Shown here piece by piece: positions 11,429-20,654 of a stretch of 21,588 nucleotides of DNA (position 1 is its first letter; every line of letters starts with the position of its first letter). The notes below the pieces were generated by a model. It had not been told where the DNA came from. It worked only from the letters and a program-made list of their open reading frames with translations, and did no database searches. This DNA comes from a virus: positions 1 through 21,588 of the IMG/VR virus record IMGVR_UViG_3300008952_000342. One strand, given 5' to 3'. A program made the position numbers and the translations under genes.

Positions 11429-14005
11429 TTATCTATTTAACATAGCAACATTGTTTTGTTCTTCAAGATTCACTAAAATTTTATCGTGATCTTTCCATTC
11501 TTCAAAATATTTATCTCCTATTGTAGCTAGTTGGTCTTGCTCTTTAACTTCAAAATAATCTGTAAATAATATACCATTAATTAAAATTCGTCTGTTCTCT
11601 GCTCCAAAGACATAAACTGTGTGTTCATCATCTCCTAATGGCTTACCTTTTTCACTATCTCTAACTCTAACCCACGTGCCATCTTCATTAACCATGTGGC
11701 TACCTGAAACTTTAATTCCTTCATAGTCATAAAGTTCTTCTGTTAAGAATCTACCTGCTGCAAATACTTTTCCACCCTCAGCAATCTCATCTCCTAAATC
11801 AACTTGCTCAACTGGTTTTGTAGTTCCATCAGCCATTGTGATTGGTGTTCCTTTTAAGAAGCAGCCACCGCCGCCTCCGCCGTTTCCTCCTCCGCCACCG
11901 TGAGGTCCTGATGCGGGAGCTCCGCCTGGTCTGCTTGGTGGTGCTGATGGTTCATCTCTACCGCCTCCATGTGGTCCACCTGCTGGTGGTCCTGATGGTG
12001 TTGGTGCTGAGTAATCTTCTTCATCTTCAGCATCAAAAACTGTGCCCGTAGTTACTGGTCCACTATAGTCAGGACCTGAAGTAGGTGTATCTGAATAAAC
12101 ATCATAGTCTCCTGTTTCTGCAAATTCTTCGTCGGGTGTTGTTGGTGTGTCATCTCTACCCGTGTCTGTTAAATCTACGAGAGATGTTTTTTTTAATTCG
12201 ACATCTTCTGGTAATGGTCCATATTTTTTTTCTCTATTTTTAAATTCTTCTCTCATTTTCTTTTCCCAATCTGGCCCATAGATATCCTTCATTCCATCTA
12301 AAAGTTCTTTTGATTCTCTTTTTTCTTTTTCCGTTTTTGGGTTAATAATTTTATCTAACATTGGCGTTCTATAATTACTAAATGCAGGATTGACAAATTC
12401 TATGCCCGTTCTACCTTCGTATCTATCACTAGCAAGAGCAATATCTGTTTCAGTTTTCTTTGGATCTTCTATTATGTTTCCGTCAATATCTTCCCAGTTC
12501 CCTGTTGTTTCATTATAAACTGGTTGACCTTTTGCTAAATCTAAAGCAGTTGTTTTTTGTTGTGTTTCTTCAAATGGATTTATTCCAGTTGTCGTCATAC
12601 CAAAATCAGCTGTGTCGTATTCTGTATCTTTTGCAATATCCAACATACCTGCATCTTCGTCAGCTGCCGCAATACCTGCTTCAATGGCTTCGTCTCTTTG
12701 TTCTCTTGCAAGATCTTCTGCTGTAACTAATTCATCAGGATCTGTTAAAAAACCATATTCACTTGGGCCAAGCGTTATTCCCGCTGTTTTACTTTTAGGA
12801 TCATATTCTGTAACCGTATCTGCGCCCGCTGCTCTAGCTACTATGTTTAAATTTTCTTTTAATGCTTCTTCTCTATCGCCTAATGTAGTTGGTTTTCCAG
12901 TATCTGGATTTATTTTTGGTGAGCCGTCCGCATTATAAAAACTTCCACCATATTTTTCGTTTTTCGTTTTTTCTAATGTTTCCAACCTATCAACGACGGA
13001 CTCCTGTATGGTTTTTCCACCAATGGTTTTTCCTCCAAGAATGACTCCTGTAGGACCAGTGGCATAACCTGCCATCACGTTTTCAGGAGTGTCATAAACT
13101 CCCGTTTGAACGACTCTTCCTAAATCGTCAAGAGTGACTCCTTCTGCTTCATATTGTTCTTTGACCTTTTGTTGATAAGGGTTTGGTGTTTCCATTTGAC
13201 TTGCGATTAAACCAGGTATTACGGGTATGCCTGTCACAAGAGAAGTGACGCCACCAGCAAGGGCTCTACCTAAATCAATCGTGTTGCCTGTTAATTCGTT
13301 AAATTTTTCAGCTGCAGTTTGTCCCCAATCCCTAACGAAGTCGCCAGCACTCTGTAATCCTGATTGAACTCTTTGCCACGCATTTTGCGCCTCTGTATTT
13401 TGTGTGTAATCAATACCATAAAGATCTGTATAAGCTTGATCAATTTCTGCTTGTCCTTCTTGATCCAAAGCTTCGTAATCTACATTCCAAGATCTATCAG
13501 CGTATTGTCTAACATCAGGTATATCTCTTCCACCTGTATCTGCTAGTGTGTCTATTTTTTCTCTTGGATCAGTTAATGTTCCTGCGACGTCAGCATAATC
13601 TCCAGGTGCATATATATCACCAGTTGTAGGATCTACTATGTTTCCTGAAATGGGTTGTCCTGTATTGTCAACTGCGGATAGTACATTAGGTGATGTTTCC
13701 ATAAAAGGAGCTACAACCGGTGTTGCTACACCCGTTGCCGTGATTCCTGTTCGACCCTCACCAGTTCCGAGGTCCGTGGTTGCTGGTACTTGGGTTGTGA
13801 TACCACTTGCTTGAATAGGAAAGTCAGCTTGTGCCGCATCTCGACCTCCGCCTAAGTAATAATTATAGGCATCCTGTAGATATCGTTGATCGATAGTACG
13901 CACGTTAACATCGGGATCTAAATTTAAAATATGAGGTAATCCAGCTGCTTGTTCGCTAGTTAACAGACGATCTAAATAAGTTTCATCATTTTCAGGTATT
14001 GTCAT
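11429..14005 (-). CDS. Probable virion protein with C-terminal Hint (Hedgehog/intein) domain
   Basis: An 858-residue late protein. The N-terminal 700 residues are acidic, rich in Asp, Thr and Gly and of no family I know. A hydrophobic segment at about 245-268 (LGRALAGGVTSLVTGIPVIP) could insert in a membrane, as in ejection proteins. Residues about 668-714 form a Gly/Pro linker with two GPHGGG units and a closing run of six Gly. The last 144 residues are a Hint domain: it starts at Cys715 with CFLKGTPITMADGTTKPVEQ, then VDLGDEI, a B-block VSGSHMV with H770, and RRILINGILFTDYFEV (805-820) with N810. There is no C-terminal His-Asn followed by Cys, Ser or Thr, so splicing is unlikely, but N-S acyl shift and cleavage at Gly714-Cys715 is possible. 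The start overlaps the upstream gene stop (TAATG). Order and size suggest a tail or internal virion component. Confidence 0.78.
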   Translation of the reverse strand: MTIPENDETYLDRLLTSEQAAGLPHILNLDPDVNVRTIDQRYLQDAYNYYLGGGRDAAQADFPIQASGITTQVPATTDLGTGEGRTGITATGVATPVVAPFMETSPNVLSAVDNTGQPISGNIVDPTTGDIYAPGDYADVAGTLTDPREKIDTLADTGGRDIPDVRQYADRSWNVDYEALDQEGQAEIDQAYTDLYGIDYTQNTEAQNAWQRVQSGLQSAGDFVRDWGQTAAEKFNELTGNTIDLGRALAGGVTSLVTGIPVIPGLIASQMETPNPYQQKVKEQYEAEGVTLDDLGRVVQTGVYDTPENVMAGYATGPTGVILGGKTIGGKTIQESVVDRLETLEKTKNEKYGGSFYNADGSPKINPDTGKPTTLGDREEALKENLNIVARAAGADTVTEYDPKSKTAGITLGPSEYGFLTDPDELVTAEDLAREQRDEAIEAGIAAADEDAGMLDIAKDTEYDTADFGMTTTGINPFEETQQKTTALDLAKGQPVYNETTGNWEDIDGNIIEDPKKTETDIALASDRYEGRTGIEFVNPAFSNYRTPMLDKIINPKTEKEKRESKELLDGMKDIYGPDWEKKMREEFKNREKKYGPLPEDVELKKTSLVDLTDTGRDDTPTTPDEEFAETGDYDVYSDTPTSGPDYSGPVTTGTVFDAEDEEDYSAPTPSGPPAGGPHGGGRDEPSAPPSRPGGAPASGPHGGGGGNGGGGGGCFLKGTPITMADGTTKPVEQVDLGDEIAEGGKVFAAGRFLTEELYDYEGIKVSGSHMVNEDGTWVRVRDSEKGKPLGDDEHTVYVFGAENRRILINGILFTDYFEVKEQDQLATIGDKYFEEWKDHDKILVNLEEQNNVAMLNR

Positions 14006-16380
14006 TATGCATATCCTCTTTGTCTAAGTCTCATCATTTTTTCTTGATCATCTAGAAAAGCATGTTCTGAAGAAGTTAAACCTGTATCGTCAGCAACTCC
14101 TTGATTCATAATTCCTGCATTAAAAAATGCAGGATTAACGCCAGGGGTTTCTAATAATGTTCTATTGTCTTGTGGCAAATTTCTATTCTCTTGCACGGGT
14201 TCTTCTACATCTGGACTTTCTACATCTACATCTCGATTCATATTTAAAAATTCTTCGGAAGACTCTAAAGTGTCCTCCACACCTTTTTTTATCTCACTTA
14301 AAGGCATTAACTCTAAATGCTCTCTATATAAACTTAATTCATTTTTTTCTATCTTATTCCGACTTTCACTAATTAATGCATCCATTAATTTTAATGCTGC
14401 AACTTTCATTTGACTCGCTGTAGAGTTAGGATCAAAAACTTTTACTACATCGTTTAATGCTTTTGGATTTGCCAAAAAGCCAGAAGTTTTTCTAGCCATA
14501 TAAATGAGAGGTACTGCTATCAATGGATTTTTAGTTATACCAGCACCCATAACTACACCTCCAATTATAGATTTAGTTCCTCCTAAAGTTGCTCTTCTTG
14601 CAACAAACGAAGATACATCTGGAATTTTTAATCCCGCATGATTTTTAGCAACATTAAAAAAAGAATCTAATTGATCTAAGGTTACTTTTGAACCTTTTAA
14701 CATTTCTTCTAATAAATCTCTTCCTGCTGCTGTATCCATACCTAAACTTTGTTCAAATTTATAAGGGTCAAACATTAATCCAGTTTTGCTTTTAGATGGA
14801 ACCAAAGAACTACTATAAGCTTTTTGCAATTTAGATCTAACAAATCTGTTGTATTGTTTTTCTCCTACCAACGTTCTTAAATCTTTCAAAAATGTTGGAC
14901 TTGCTTTTCTTTTTAATAAAGCCTCTGCTAATTCATCTGCATTTAAAGAACCTGGAACTTTAAAGCCTGTGCCAAAAATGTTTTTATCAACTTTTTTAAA
15001 AATGTTAGCAGTGGGTTCTTCAAAAATTTTTTTACCTGGAATAGGAACTAATTTTACTCCTTCTTTTTGAGCTTGTTTTTTCATCACACTAGTGATTAGT
15101 GAATTTTCTAAACCAGTTGCATAAACTTTATCTGCAAATCTTAATCTAGTTGCTATGTCGGATAAAGTATCAGAAGTTAGTTTTTTGTTTTTAGAATAAA
15201 CGTTTTTAAGTAAATTATCTCTGTAGGATTGTTTATTTAATAATCTTAAATCTGTTTCTAAGGAAGATTTTAAACCTGTTAAAACTTTAATATTAAAAGG
15301 TTCTTTTTTAGATAGTCTAGCAAAATATTTAATATCATCTTTTAAATTTCTATATTGAGTGGCAGTTATATAATCTGGAATTTTTTTGTTTTTTTTAGCA
15401 TATTGATATATGGCGTCTTTTTGAGGACTTACCACGCCTTTAATTGTTCCATCATTAATTTTCGTTACATATTTTTGTAAAGAATTTTTAAAATGTTTTG
15501 TGGATATGACTGGAGTATTACCTATTTTATCTACGGCTTTATAAAAATCATCATAAAAAAAACTGCTTACTCTTCTAAAATCTCCATAAGTAACTTGAGC
15601 AGCTTTTGACATATCTAGACCTAACTTTGATAAAGTAACATTAGGTGCAAATGTGTTTAAAGTATCGTCTGCATAATCGTTCAGAAATTTTGCTTTTCTA
15701 CTTCCTGCTGTTTTTATTGGACCTCCAACATAAGGAAAAACACCTATTACTCTGCCATATCCTGTTGATATTACATTTCCTGAATCAGATAAACTTAATG
15801 GATAACCTATTTTTTTTGCAGAATCATATAATTTTTTATCTGGTTTTCCCCAAATAAATTTTTTTGTTCCTGTCCACATACCAGGTATTTTTGCAAAAAA
15901 ACTTTGTAACAATGCCTCTCTTTGAAGATCTTTTTTAAGCCTTTCTGCTTGTGTTCCAAAATCAGTAGTTTCATCAGTTATTGTACTTTGTATTATGTCA
16001 TGTAATTGACCACCACCCATAGCACCTAAAGTACCACCAGCTACGGTACCTGGAGGACCAAGAGCTGCTCCTGGTACAGAACCAAAAATTGCACCAGCTG
16101 CTTCAAACACAGGTCTGTCTATACCGATTTTTTCTAAACCCTTTGGTTCTTGTTTACCTACTTTGGATAAATTGGGGTCAATTATTTCAGGAATTATTGT
16201 TTCAGTAGCTCCAATATCTTCAGAGCCGAGTGTTGAATCGGGTAATTCATCTAAATATTGATCTTCTATATCTGTTGATGGAATACCTAAAGCTTCTATG
16301 ATGGCTTGTTGTTCTTCTTCTGTAGGTGTATCTCCTTGAATATCAACATTGCCTAAACCCTCTACAAAAATTTTACCCAT
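14005..16380 (-). CDS. Probable internal virion/ejection protein
   Basis: A 791-residue late protein. The N-terminus (KIFVEGLGNVDIQGDTPTEE, 3-22) is a short domain I associate with phage internal virion and injection proteins. It is followed by a Gly/Ala-rich membrane-active segment at about 94-124 (AAGAIFGSVPGAALGPPG and onward), a long Lys- and aromatic-rich helical middle, and a second hydrophobic Gly-rich stretch at about 600-635 (SIIGGVVMGAGITKNPLIAV). The C-terminal 100 residues are acidic and polar and end MMRLRQRGYA. Two glycine-zipper-like hydrophobic stretches separated by long helices are typical of proteins that leave the capsid and form a channel across the host envelope. No lytic transglycosylase or protease motif is seen. 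The assignment is by architecture and position only. It follows the 334-residue gene with a 2-base gap. Confidence 0.6.
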   Translation of the reverse strand: MGKIFVEGLGNVDIQGDTPTEEEQQAIIEALGIPSTDIEDQYLDELPDSTLGSEDIGATETIIPEIIDPNLSKVGKQEPKGLEKIGIDRPVFEAAGAIFGSVPGAALGPPGTVAGGTLGAMGGGQLHDIIQSTITDETTDFGTQAERLKKDLQREALLQSFFAKIPGMWTGTKKFIWGKPDKKLYDSAKKIGYPLSLSDSGNVISTGYGRVIGVFPYVGGPIKTAGSRKAKFLNDYADDTLNTFAPNVTLSKLGLDMSKAAQVTYGDFRRVSSFFYDDFYKAVDKIGNTPVISTKHFKNSLQKYVTKINDGTIKGVVSPQKDAIYQYAKKNKKIPDYITATQYRNLKDDIKYFARLSKKEPFNIKVLTGLKSSLETDLRLLNKQSYRDNLLKNVYSKNKKLTSDTLSDIATRLRFADKVYATGLENSLITSVMKKQAQKEGVKLVPIPGKKIFEEPTANIFKKVDKNIFGTGFKVPGSLNADELAEALLKRKASPTFLKDLRTLVGEKQYNRFVRSKLQKAYSSSLVPSKSKTGLMFDPYKFEQSLGMDTAAGRDLLEEMLKGSKVTLDQLDSFFNVAKNHAGLKIPDVSSFVARRATLGGTKSIIGGVVMGAGITKNPLIAVPLIYMARKTSGFLANPKALNDVVKVFDPNSTASQMKVAALKLMDALISESRNKIEKNELSLYREHLELMPLSEIKKGVEDTLESSEEFLNMNRDVDVESPDVEEPVQENRNLPQDNRTLLETPGVNPAFFNAGIMNQGVADDTGLTSSEHAFLDDQEKMMRLRQRGYA

Positions 16381-16382
16381 GT

Positions 16383-17387
16383 TTAATCAATCCTCTTAAG
16401 TTCTCCATTTACTATACCATACTTAGGAATTTTGTTTTCTTCTTCTCTCAAGCCTAATAAACTTTCATTAGATCTTATAAAAATATCCATTTCTTTAGCA
16501 ATTTGTTCTATTCTATTAGAAACTTCTTCAGAACCTCGAAGTCCAGTTAAATTAACAATTTTTTTAGCTTGATTAATTTGTAGATTAGTAATTTTTTGAC
16601 CTGGATATAAAACCTTTGCATATCCAGCAGCTAAAGTATTTTCTAAAGCTGCTATAGTTGGAATATCTGGATCAAAAATAAAATCTTTAGTTACACCTTC
16701 GGGTAAAATTTTTCCTATATCAAAGCCCAAATCTTTTAATAAAGTTCCTATTTGATTACCTCCTCTTCTTAAAGTTCCAACACCACCTGTTAAAGTAGGG
16801 TCTTCTTTAATTTTATCTCTAATGAGATCAGCTTGTCTTCTTATATTTTTAACATAACTTAAATCTTTTACGACCTTATCTCTAGCTGGACCTCCAACAA
16901 CTTGTCCTTCTTGTTGAAGACCTGATGCAAAGGCTTCTGTTTTTATAGTTGCAGCATCTATATAATCATTATAAGCCTTTGTGCCTGGTATTAACCCCTT
17001 TGCTTCAGCATCTTTTTGTGCTGATGTTCTTGTATCTTTAGGCACTTTCATAGCTTGAGCAATCGCTAACTTAGCTGCTCCTCCACGTATTGCCGCTTCT
17101 CTTGCATCATCCGCTGTTGTGTATCTTTTATATGGATCTCTTAATGCATCTGTAAGTGACATACCTGATGCTAGATTTAAACCAAATTCTCCAATGGGTA
17201 ATCTTGTTTTAGGTGTATATTGTCTTAATAAAGCTTCTAATTCAGGAGTTAGTGCTCCTGCTTTTTGACCAACAGTTGTTACAAAGCCATTTTCTTGATA
17301 ACCTTTTCTATCCACAAGTCCTGTCATGATACCTTGATTAGGAGAACCCCCTCTTCTAAACATGGGTCTTTTTAAAATTCTAGACAT
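16383..17387 (-). CDS. Late phage protein, probably virion-associated, function unknown
   Basis: A 334-residue protein that begins MSRILKRPMFRRGGSPNQGI, a start I recall from marine phage late genes. It is rich in Ala, Lys and Ile; the C-terminal third is probably helical (QINQAKKIVNLTGLRGSEEV, then IEQIAKEMDIFIRSNESLLG). There are no membrane segments and no enzyme motif. Its place between the Gln/Ala-rich protein and the long ejection-type protein suggests the internal virion or tail-tip apparatus. The start lies 2 bases after the upstream stop. Confidence 0.6.
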   Translation of the reverse strand: MSRILKRPMFRRGGSPNQGIMTGLVDRKGYQENGFVTTVGQKAGALTPELEALLRQYTPKTRLPIGEFGLNLASGMSLTDALRDPYKRYTTADDAREAAIRGGAAKLAIAQAMKVPKDTRTSAQKDAEAKGLIPGTKAYNDYIDAATIKTEAFASGLQQEGQVVGGPARDKVVKDLSYVKNIRRQADLIRDKIKEDPTLTGGVGTLRRGGNQIGTLLKDLGFDIGKILPEGVTKDFIFDPDIPTIAALENTLAAGYAKVLYPGQKITNLQINQAKKIVNLTGLRGSEEVSNRIEQIAKEMDIFIRSNESLLGLREEENKIPKYGIVNGELKRID

Positions 17388-17389
17388 AA

Positions 17390-18352
17390 TTAATTCCTTG
17401 GTGCAAATATCCTTCCATAAATATCAGCACCGGCTAAACCTAGCCCTAATGCTGTCATTAATGGACTAGCTCCTGCTGCTTGAGGTGCTTCTGAAAACGT
17501 AACTGATCCTCCTCCTGGAGTTAATCCTGCAATGCCTTGTCCTAACATGCCTAATCTTCTAATTGGATCTTGGACAGCCATCTGTGCTGTTTGTCTTTGA
17601 GCATCTAATAATGATTGTTGGTAAGCCTGTTGACCTGCACCTAGTGTGCCTAAACCTGCAATCTGTGCTCTACCATAATCTTGTGCCGTACCGCCTAGTC
17701 CTGACTGTAGATTAGCAATTCCCATTTGATTTGCTAAGTCTTGTTGTCTGGCTTGTTGCGCTTGTTGAAATCCTTGTTGTAGCATTTGTGCTTGGAGCGC
17801 GGCTCTGTTTCTATCACTTGCCGATTGATATTGTGCAAGTTGCACGCCTTCTCGACCACCGCCAAAACCACCTAGTGCAACTGCCGCATCTGAAATACCC
17901 TGTTGTCTTTGTGCTGCTTGCGTATCGAACTCTGCAAGTGCTGCATCAATTACGTCCGTTTGATAAGGTGACATGTAAGCTGTTCTTTGAGCTGCTGTCA
18001 TAGGTCCTGTTAAACCCGTTGCTGCATCTGCAGCCGTGCCTGCTTTAGTTAAAAAAGGTTGATAAGCACCCAGTCCTGTTGTTGGATCTACGGCTTGTTG
18101 ATAGGCTGCCGTTTGATAAGCATCTTGTGCAGCAACTTGCGGTGCAAGTTCCGCCATTCCTGCTTTTGTAATTCCATATTGTTGTGCCTGTGCTTGTCGT
18201 TGTGCAAACTGTTCGGCTGTTTCTCCAGGTTGCTGTGTAGTTGCTGTGGTAATTGAGGGTATGCCTGCTTGTCTTGTAAGATCCGCTGCATACGTTTTAC
18301 CTAACGCTTCAATATATTCTGGTGGTAAAGTTCTTGATTCTGTTATTGCCAT
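17390..18352 (-). CDS. Gln/Ala-rich late protein, probable ejection (internal core) protein
   Basis: A 320-residue protein with extreme Gln, Ala and Gly content. A helical middle (AEQFAQRQAQAQQYG; then QAQMLQQGFQQAQQARQQDL) would form long amphipathic helices, and a Gly-rich turn GGFGGGREGVQLAQY follows the DAALAEFDTQAAQRQQG helix. The C-terminus has a short hydrophobic stretch (SPLMTALGLGLAGADIYGRI). Low-complexity Gln/Ala helices with no Cys are common in short-tailed phage internal core proteins such as T7 gp14-16, which cross the host membrane during DNA entry; this is analogy of composition, not homology. The start overlaps the stop of the 571-residue gene as TAATG. Confidence 0.58.
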   Translation of the reverse strand: MAITESRTLPPEYIEALGKTYAADLTRQAGIPSITTATTQQPGETAEQFAQRQAQAQQYGITKAGMAELAPQVAAQDAYQTAAYQQAVDPTTGLGAYQPFLTKAGTAADAATGLTGPMTAAQRTAYMSPYQTDVIDAALAEFDTQAAQRQQGISDAAVALGGFGGGREGVQLAQYQSASDRNRAALQAQMLQQGFQQAQQARQQDLANQMGIANLQSGLGGTAQDYGRAQIAGLGTLGAGQQAYQQSLLDAQRQTAQMAVQDPIRRLGMLGQGIAGLTPGGGSVTFSEAPQAAGASPLMTALGLGLAGADIYGRIFAPRN

Positions 18353-20067
18353 TACGCCACTCTTCCTTCTAATTTTTTCATAGTATTATACATTCGTTGT
18401 GCTCCTTTTTCAACACTTCCGCCTCCTGCACCTTTAACGGCATCCGCAGTCATGACGAATTCATTTTTAGATAACATCGCTGGAACGTCATCTGCTTTTT
18501 CTTTTATTCCCACAGGAACAAAACCTCCCGTAGCTCTGTAATCTAATTCTCTAATTCCACCCGCATTTACTCTTGGTATTCCCATTGATATTCTTGGCAT
18601 GTTTGCCGTAATGCCACCCCCGTATCCGCTAACTCTTCCGCCTTTAGCGAATTGTTCATTATGCTTTTTCATTTTTTCATCTGTTGGAAATTTTATTTTA
18701 CCTGGTTTTTTATATAACCATTCAGAATATTGTTCATCATCAGGATAAGCGATAGAGTCTAAATACATTTCAATGTATTCTTGTTTTTCTGGAGACAAAG
18801 TATCATATTTTTCTCTTATAATAGCTCTTTTTTCAGGATCTCTTAAAATTTCTTGATCATAATTTCCAGCACTATATCCAATCGTAGCTGGTTCTCCATA
18901 TACAAAATCATCAAATTTATATCTAATATTTTCACCTATTTTTTCTAGTAATCCTTTAATTCCTGTTTTCTTTGTTCCCCCTCCTCCTTCTTTATACTTA
19001 ACTCTTCCGCCTTTAGCTTTAGTGTTAGTTATTCTATTTAACATTCTCGTAATATCATCTTTAGTTAAACGTCCTTCTGGTTTTTCTTTTCTTGCCATCT
19101 CAAGTGCAAGTGCTTGTATATATCTTCTGTAGTCTTCAAGATTATCAAAATCATCTATCGACAATATACCCATATCTTCTGAACGAACTCCACCTTCCGC
19201 TTTAGGAAGTGCTCCTAATGTATCAGACATAAACATTTGTGGTACACCTTCAGAAAAAGTAGGTGGATCAAAATGAGGACTCCCACTTGCAAGACCTACT
19301 CTTCCACCTTTTTTCTTATTGTATCTTGCAACAAAGGCATCTTTACCGGCTTCATCTAATGCAGAATATTCTGGATCAAATTTAAAATAGTTATCCATAT
19401 AATTTCTCATTTGAATACCCACTCTTTTTCTTCTTGCTTCTAAATACTGTTCCATTGTTTCTTCAGGTAGTTTTTCTCTAAAATTTTCTGTAAAGTAACT
19501 ATGAAGTGCACTAGCTCCAGCTGTAATTCCACCGACAAATAATTGTTGTTGTACCATTGGTGGTAAGTCTTTTAATATTGGAAATTTACCTACGGTTTTT
19601 TCAACGCCTTTTCTAACGATATCAATACCTTTTTCGCCTTTATCAATAGGTTTAACTTTTTTTACATCTTTACTTGTAAATAAATTTCTTAATGGGCTAT
19701 CTGAACTTATGGGGCTAGTAAAACCACCTCTAAGTCCACCTCCCATTATGTCTCCCATTCCTCTTTGTCCTCCTAAATATCTTGCACCAGCTCCTCCTGC
19801 CGTAGTTAATAAACCTTGTTTAAGTGCATCGCTGACACTTCCTCTTTGATCAAATCTACCAATACCTCTCATCAATCCCGCAATGCCTGGATTAAAAGGT
19901 GCAACAAAAGGTGCAGCTTTAACTGCTACATTTGCGATTTCATTTGGAATAAGTTTACGAATTCGTTCCTTAACCCAGCTTCCAATACCATAGCCTTGTC
20001 TAGGAACAGCATTCATAATGCCCCCATTTTTACGTAATTGTCTGCGAATCTGTGCTCGTGTTATCAT
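18352..20067 (-). CDS. Late phage protein with repeated KGGRV motifs and a tape-measure-like C-terminus
   Basis: A 571-residue basic, glycine-rich protein. The N-terminus (MITRAQIRRQLRKNGGIMNA) and Gly-rich stretch (GGAGARYLGGQRGMGDIMGG, 91-110) are followed by three copies of KGGRV (253-257, 352-356, 475-479) plus the related EGGVR (291-295), which punctuate segments of about 100 residues. The last 60 residues, ATGGFVPVGIKEKADDVPAM onward with LSKNEFVMTADAVKGAG and RMYNTMKKLEG, resemble a C-terminal segment common in marine phage tail proteins of the tape-measure kind. Function is unknown; a virion protein binding DNA, peptidoglycan or other tail parts fits. There is no clear ribosome binding site before the first ATG; Met18 (GGGGG upstream) is an alternative start. 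An 81-base gap precedes it. Confidence 0.6.
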   Translation of the reverse strand: MITRAQIRRQLRKNGGIMNAVPRQGYGIGSWVKERIRKLIPNEIANVAVKAAPFVAPFNPGIAGLMRGIGRFDQRGSVSDALKQGLLTTAGGAGARYLGGQRGMGDIMGGGLRGGFTSPISSDSPLRNLFTSKDVKKVKPIDKGEKGIDIVRKGVEKTVGKFPILKDLPPMVQQQLFVGGITAGASALHSYFTENFREKLPEETMEQYLEARRKRVGIQMRNYMDNYFKFDPEYSALDEAGKDAFVARYNKKKGGRVGLASGSPHFDPPTFSEGVPQMFMSDTLGALPKAEGGVRSEDMGILSIDDFDNLEDYRRYIQALALEMARKEKPEGRLTKDDITRMLNRITNTKAKGGRVKYKEGGGGTKKTGIKGLLEKIGENIRYKFDDFVYGEPATIGYSAGNYDQEILRDPEKRAIIREKYDTLSPEKQEYIEMYLDSIAYPDDEQYSEWLYKKPGKIKFPTDEKMKKHNEQFAKGGRVSGYGGGITANMPRISMGIPRVNAGGIRELDYRATGGFVPVGIKEKADDVPAMLSKNEFVMTADAVKGAGGGSVEKGAQRMYNTMKKLEGRVA

Positions 20068-20148
20068 AGTTATAATGTTGGTTTATATTAAAGGCAGGGA
20101 TTTCACCTGAGTTTATATCTTTACTTAATTTAGCCTAATAAATCAAGA

Positions 20149-20490
20149 CTATGTTGTAACATCCCGCTTTTTAATTTCAAGCGCAGAAAGCACCACATGT
20201 AGCCGATTTGCAGTAGCCGCAGTAACCTTAACTATTTCGCTCTCCTGAACGACTAAAGGTGCTGACAGCAGTTCTGATGTTGCGTTAGCTGATATAGCTT
20301 TGGTCTTAAACAAGCTAAAAACAGCGTCATCTGTGTCTGTTATCGTTACGGTAATGGTATCAGCATTACCGGAATCTTCGGACACTATAATAGATTTAAT
20401 TACAGCGGTTGTTGCTGTTGGGACCGTATACAAGGTCGTTGCTGACGTGCTGGTTAAATCTGCTTTTTTATTTACAAATGTATTTGCCAT
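20149..20490 (-). CDS. Small beta-rich virion protein
   Basis: A 113-residue protein with no Cys or Trp and strong alternation of Thr, Ser, Val and Ala (ADLTSTSATTLYTVPTATTA, DTITVTITDTDDAVFSLFKT), so an all-beta fold such as a jelly-roll or Ig-like sandwich. I recall relatives in marine phages beginning MANTF and carrying an LYTVP or LYTCP motif, annotated only as hypothetical. A head-decoration, fibre-base or neck role is plausible. The start overlaps the upstream 54-residue gene as TAATG. The 81-base region after it (20068-20148) holds no gene and no convincing terminator or promoter. Confidence 0.68.
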   Translation of the reverse strand: MANTFVNKKADLTSTSATTLYTVPTATTAVIKSIIVSEDSGNADTITVTITDTDDAVFSLFKTKAISANATSELLSAPLVVQESEIVKVTAATANRLHVVLSALEIKKRDVTT

Positions 20491-20654
20491 TATGCTATGT
20501 AGAAGTTTACGGCTTCTAGTTCATCTTTTAAATCTTGTTGAAACGTTGAGTTTAATTTTTGTACGATACTGTCCACATCTCTCACGAATGATTGTTGAAG
20601 TTGTTGATCGTATTGTTCTCCGGGTTGTGTTAACGCCTGTACAATTCTAGCCAT
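20490..20654 (-). CDS. Small helical late protein, 54 residues
   Basis: A 54-codon gene between two larger ones, coupled on both sides by TAATG (20488-20492 and 20652-20656). The product starts MARIVQALTQPGEQYDQQLQ and continues as a single amphipathic, probably coiled-coil helix (SFVRDVDSIVQKLNSTFQQD) to an aromatic end, FYIA. I recall similar short Gln-rich proteins at the same place in marine phages. It may be a small tail-adaptor or assembly protein. The function is unknown; the gene call is well supported by the two overlaps and by the absence of any other use for these 165 bases. Confidence 0.78.
   Translation of the reverse strand: MARIVQALTQPGEQYDQQLQQSFVRDVDSIVQKLNSTFQQDLKDELEAVNFYIA

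Noticed and set aside
11842-12051. Plus-strand frame of 69 codons opposite the Gly/Pro linker
   Set aside because: A by-product of GC-rich Gly/Pro codons on the minus strand; the product is a Leu/Val/His low-complexity string.
12001-12060. Possible intein within the 858-residue protein
   Set aside because: The Hint domain is at the very C-terminus with no C-extein and no terminal His-Asn plus Cys/Ser/Thr, so classical splicing is not supported.
18630-19017. 19-bp DNA direct repeat in the late gene as a possible recombination site
   Set aside because: Both copies fall on KGGRV-coding sequence in the same frame, so protein-level repetition explains them.
20068-20148. Gap before the 571-residue gene as promoter or terminator
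   Set aside because: Only scattered TATA-like stretches; no -35/-10 pair at good spacing and no stem followed by a T-run.
20300-20650. 116-codon plus-strand frame
   Set aside because: It overlaps two minus-strand genes coupled by TAATG, and has no motif or start signal.
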